Below are positions 59,900-64,000 of a stretch of DNA of 64,000 nucleotides, in pieces. A program made the position numbers and the translations under genes. Under the pieces are notes generated by a model that saw only the letters and a program-made list of their open reading frames with translations, did not search any database and had not been told where the DNA came from. The stretch's first letter is position 1; the number at the start of each line of letters is the position of its first letter. The DNA is from Mytilisepta virgata (lineage: Eukaryota > Mollusca > Bivalvia > Mytilida > Mytilidae): contig CM051514.1 of the NCBI GenBank assembly GCA_028015205.1, forward strand, positions 5,890,001 through 5,954,000. Direction: 5' to 3'.

Positions 59900-62800
59900 A
59901 ACCGATTGAAAAAAAAAAAGCGGCATAGATTTTATTTTCACTATACGAGTCAGACTTTCCTTAAAATATCGGCTGTCATATTCGCGATTTGGACCAATGA
60001 AATGGATCAGGCGAGTAATTCAATGTATGGTAAACTCAAACTTCGCTTTTGTAGTCTTGACGAAAGTTTTGAGTTTTACTTCATCACCCTCCAGGTTGAC
60101 AATACAACTTTACAAGTCTGTTATACATAGAGAAAAGATTAAACATTCATTCTTGCTTTTCAAATTTCAACTCCGAATAGTCCAACTTCCAAGTTTATCT
60201 AGATAAACGATTATGTAAATAACGCTCTTGGAAGTTTTTCTACACCTTGTCCATGCGCATGTACAGGGATTCCTGGAGTTATTTTTGGGTTCCCGAAATA
60301 ACTATATATTCATTCTACTATTAAATTCTTGATCCATTTCACTGTCAATATTTTGAAATTGTGGTACACATAATTATCAATGGAAATTTAAGCAGACGCT
60401 TGGCAGATTCTTTTTTATAATAAACAATTCAAATGTGTAACTTAAATGAATACAGCATGTTTCTCAGACTGAAATACAAAATGGCTGAAAGTTCAAAACA
60501 TGCATAATTTAAAAGGGTCAATCCTAAAAGAATATTCGTTAACATTTATCAAAGCAACATAATACTTTTTATTAATCGATAATCTTTAAAATAAAACTAT
60601 GAACGTAAAAGCCTTCTATATCTTTATATACATGTATGCACTTGTGGAAATGTAACTGGAAGGTGCATCTGCGTAGATTTGTTTTGATATATTCATCTGC
60701 CGCACGTCAAGTCTGCGAAATAATGTTTGGAAATTCATTTTATTTTCTCGGAAATTTCGGTAAATAACAAAGATTATGTTAAAAATATTAGTTCAGATAT
60801 TCACAAGAATAGAGTACTCATAATTTTTAAAAAGTGCTGTCATCATTGGAACTAAACTTTATGTACTAATGTTTGATGATATTGAAAAGTCCACACTTTC
60901 AGTTTTGGAAATTGGAGGCCGATGGCATAGGAACGATTTGCAATCTTTCCAATGATAGTTCTATCCATGCAAAAGTAATATAAGTTAATGAGGAATGAAC
61001 CAACAGAAGGGCAATAAACATTATACTGCCAGCAACTTTGTGTGGGGGTATAATAAATAATTTTAATTACCATAAGGCTATGGAAGTCTTTCTATCCCAA
61101 GTCTTGAACCTCTACTATTTTGACATAAAAGCAATCTAAAATAAAATTTTGTCTTATCAAAATTTGGCACCATGAGACTATATATATATAGAATATACAG
61201 AATCTATATAATCGATGTGCCCCATCTTTGTGTTTGATACATTGTGTTTACAGGAATGAAGAGAATCTAATCCCAAACAATGTTTGTATTACTCAAGTGA
61301 CCATAGCTGTTATAATGAAGATAATTGATGAACAAATTGTTTACATATATGCCATTACGCTTAGATAACATAACAATTGGACTTGTCACTTCTGTTATTG
61401 GTGATTGAAATAATCATATCTGTTGCTGTTTAGGATGTCAATGTAGACTTTTTTTTTACATATTCTAACAATAAAATGACAATGATGTGATTACCATGTT
61501 TCATATTGACATGTACAGATAAAATTTAGAAATTTAAAAAGGGGAGGTAGTTCTGCATTCTTTCAATAATAACCAAAGATGTAGAATTGTACGATAATTT
61601 GTTATTATGTAACAAATGTTATGTAGTTCTTTAAATGGACTAATAATAACAATTTTATTATATCTGTTTAGTTCGACTTGAAACTTTTAACTTCAGTAAT
61701 CACAGATTAAATATCCCCCAATTCAACATAAGTGAAATATATCTACATGACTTGCAATGAGATGAATCCTAACGCAAAACTTAACCTGAGTCACTCATGC
61801 ATAATATGTAGATAGGATGATCAAATTTTTTTACTGACCTTCATTATTTTCCAAGACGCATCCACTGGTGAAATATTATACTTATATGACTTATTGGACC
61901 TTTGAAGTGGGACAGACTGACGGATGAACCAAATGCTATATCCCTTCCCAAACCCTGTTGGTTGAGGGGATAATAAACACCTGCTAAATAGCAATGTTGA
62001 ATGGTTATTACCTTTGGAACTTTTATGCTTCAGAGTTTGTCACAGTGGACCTAGATCTGATCTGTCTAGAAAATAATTTATGAAATAAAAAGAATTCCAG
62101 TTGAGTACAATGGGCTCAACTTGCAGTGAGGTAAATTTTTTCTCCCAAAGGGGAATTTTCTGGGGCAACCGTCAACTGTCACCCTAATTCACACATTAAA
62201 GAGAATCAACTTACCAGAGTAATGCTTTGAAAACACCTTAACACATGCACTTGAACAGCTTGAATCTTGAATGAATAAACTCTACCTGAAATAATTAGGC
62301 ATTTCTTGTTAATGTGATTATACATGGTTTCTTCTTATTGAAGTCCCCTGCCTAAAATTCTAGACCTTAGACATTTTGCAAAGATACTAATGTAGTCCTT
62401 AAGGAAAATCAGATGAAACCAAAAAGGTCCATGCAGCTGATCGAATAGCTTAACGTTAGAAAATAAAGTATGAAATAAATTTCTCCACTTAAAGCCCTTA
62501 ATTCTTTTTGGAAATCCTCAGGTCATTTATTAAAAGAAATATGGTATGGATATTTCAAATTGATTGTAAATACAAAATATACTAAATACAAAAATTTACA
62601 GATAAGATAGAACAATAAATTAGAGCCTCCGTGGGTCCTGTATTTCTCACTGAGATTTAACTTGCTATTCAAAAATCAGAAAAGGGAATTAATCATTAAA
62701 AACAAAGGCTTTATTTTCATTAGCAGTGACCATATTGCCTTATGGTACTGATCCAAGACTAAATTTAGAAACAAAGGATTATTCAACCAGAGATTTGATC

Positions 62801-63400
62801 TTAATTTCCCCAGTACTTAAGACAAAATTCAGATTACACAAATTTCCAGATTTTTTATTCACAATGGTAATGGCGGCCATACAGGTCCAAGGTCAGAGAC
62901 CCCACACACATTTGAAATTGAACCATTCCATCAAAATATTGTTTAAATTGCTGGAGTTGTTTCAGATCATTTTTACATTTTATTTTCAATTAACAGCAGC
63001 CATATTGGTTAGGTCCAGACCTCTGTACATAGTATTGAAAGGGGATGACGAAAGGACTATTTCATCAAGTCTTGTTTGCTCCAGTTGTTCCCAGGGATTA
63101 ATTTTCTTTTTACTGATTTTTTTTCTACTTTTAGTAATGGAAGCCATATTGGTCTGAAGTCCAAACTTATTTTTGAAAGGGGTATTGGACAAGACTACGT
63201 ACTACATCCCTAATAAAACATGGGAAAAAATATGATAATAATAATAATAAACAATGGATAAATACAATTGTTAAATGATTCTAACCTTTGACCTAGTAAG
63301 GCGATGCTTCAGACTTGGTCACATGGTGGACATTTTTTTCTCATCTAAATCACTACTGTGCAAATACTATACAATATTGTAAAATGTGAACTGTTCCTCA
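59900..63400. other. Intergenic or intronic, no supported gene
   Basis: AT-rich. 60905-60950 shares a short block with 2535-2580. Between 62870 and 63160, phrases like GGCGGCCATACAGGTCC, GCAGCCATATTGGTTAGGTC and GGAAGCCATATTGGTCTG repeat, pointing to a decayed tandem array rather than the 143-codon frame there. (ATA)n at 63232-63250. Confidence 0.45.
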
Positions 63401-63539
63401 AAGTAACTCATTTAGTATTCATTTGTCTCTAAAATTAAATGAACTCCTCAAAAAAAATGTTACAATTTTTTTTAAGAACCAAGTTTAAAAACAAAACAGA
63501 AAAATAAATTTGTATTTGAGGGTGTTACTGACTGACTAT

Positions 63540-64000
63540 ATGTTTTACCTTGTGATTCTTTTACCACTAGGTTGAAAATGCAAAACCCTTTACAAATTCT
63601 AAAAAACTTACATTTTACTAATATTTTGTTTTTCAATAAAGTTATACAATTTTTTTTTTCTTTCTTTTTTTTTTTTTTTTTTTAAGAATTTCCATCTTCA
63701 AGCAAGTGGTAATTTTGAAATAGAAAAAAAATCATTTGAGTGAGAGCTAAACAATTTGCCTTTCAGACGTTTATTTACCACTTCGTTGAACATGAAAAAC
63801 CTTTACAATTTTTATTTACATTTTTTTTTCTAACAGTTTTATTTCAATCTTATCTATAATACATGTAAAAAAGACCTTTAAGACTATATTTTCCATACAT
63901 CACTTCCCCCTACCTCCCCCCCCAAAAATGGGATGGGGTTATCATTGAGGATTGAGAATATGTGCCCATGAAATCCAAAACTTCTTAATATCCCAAATAT
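63540..64000. repeat. Duplicate of 55220-55630 (hairpin array end and flank)
   Basis: Same order as 55220-55630: CACTAGGTTGAAAATGCAAA, T-tract, CCATCTTCAAGCAAGTG, GAGTGAGAGCTAAACAATTTG, AAACCTTTACAATTTT, AATGGGATGGGGTTATCATT and GAGGATTGAGAATATGTGCC. Continues past the window edge. Confidence 0.85.

Noticed and set aside
62726..63157. 143-codon frame on the plus strand as a gene
   Set aside because: Contains repeated phrases (GCCATATTGGT) of a decayed tandem array; its hydrophobic ending comes from T-rich DNA.

Overview
The window is nuclear DNA from an animal. Genes are split into short exons with GT..AG introns, and the sequence is strongly AT-rich. It is dense with tRNA-derived SINEs, fold-back/MITE-type elements, simple repeats and Penelope-like retroelement remains. 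The repeat types and the protein sequences suggest a bivalve mollusc, possibly a mytilid mussel. That taxonomic call is inference from pattern recognition, not from a search.

The one clear gene is on the minus strand: the 5' part of an ABCC1 (multidrug resistance-associated protein 1) type ABC transporter. I could place 18 coding exons from the start codon (38518) to the end of the exon carrying the NBD1 signature and Walker B motifs (2643). Together they give 2,499 bp, exactly 833 codons, with every exon phase compatible with the next. They cover TMD0, the L0 linker, TMD1 and NBD1. TMD2 and NBD2 must lie beyond the left edge. At the left edge (1077-1553, minus) is an ORF with a zinc-ribbon-like segment resembling the N-terminus of 'Mutator-like transposase domain' proteins. 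An unrecognised 77-residue ORF sits inside intron 2 (31208-31441, minus).

The introns are crowded with mobile DNA. Intron 14 is almost filled by a 6.6-kb element (5650-12259) with terminal inverted repeats and a 5-bp target-site duplication. Its interior is built of three ~1.26-kb tandem units. Introns 2-11 hold at least three tRNA-derived SINE families, several MITEs, a Penelope-like RT fragment and two oppositely oriented arrays of a ~15-bp minisatellite. Two insertions sit only about 14 and 25 bp from 5' splice sites (exons 8 and 11).

The right part (38.5-64 kb) lies upstream of the transporter start codon and has no gene I can name. Its main structure is a ~5-kb fold-back region (38891-43938) whose arms carry arrays of the palindrome TTTAACGCGTTAAA around nested smaller palindromes. 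Beyond it are tandem repeats (45.1-45.7, 52.3-55.5 and 63.4-64 kb), two more Penelope-like fragments (48.2-49.7 kb), a SINE with a perfect 13-bp target duplication (57970-58239), and three weak minus-strand exon candidates (45763, 56345, 59830).
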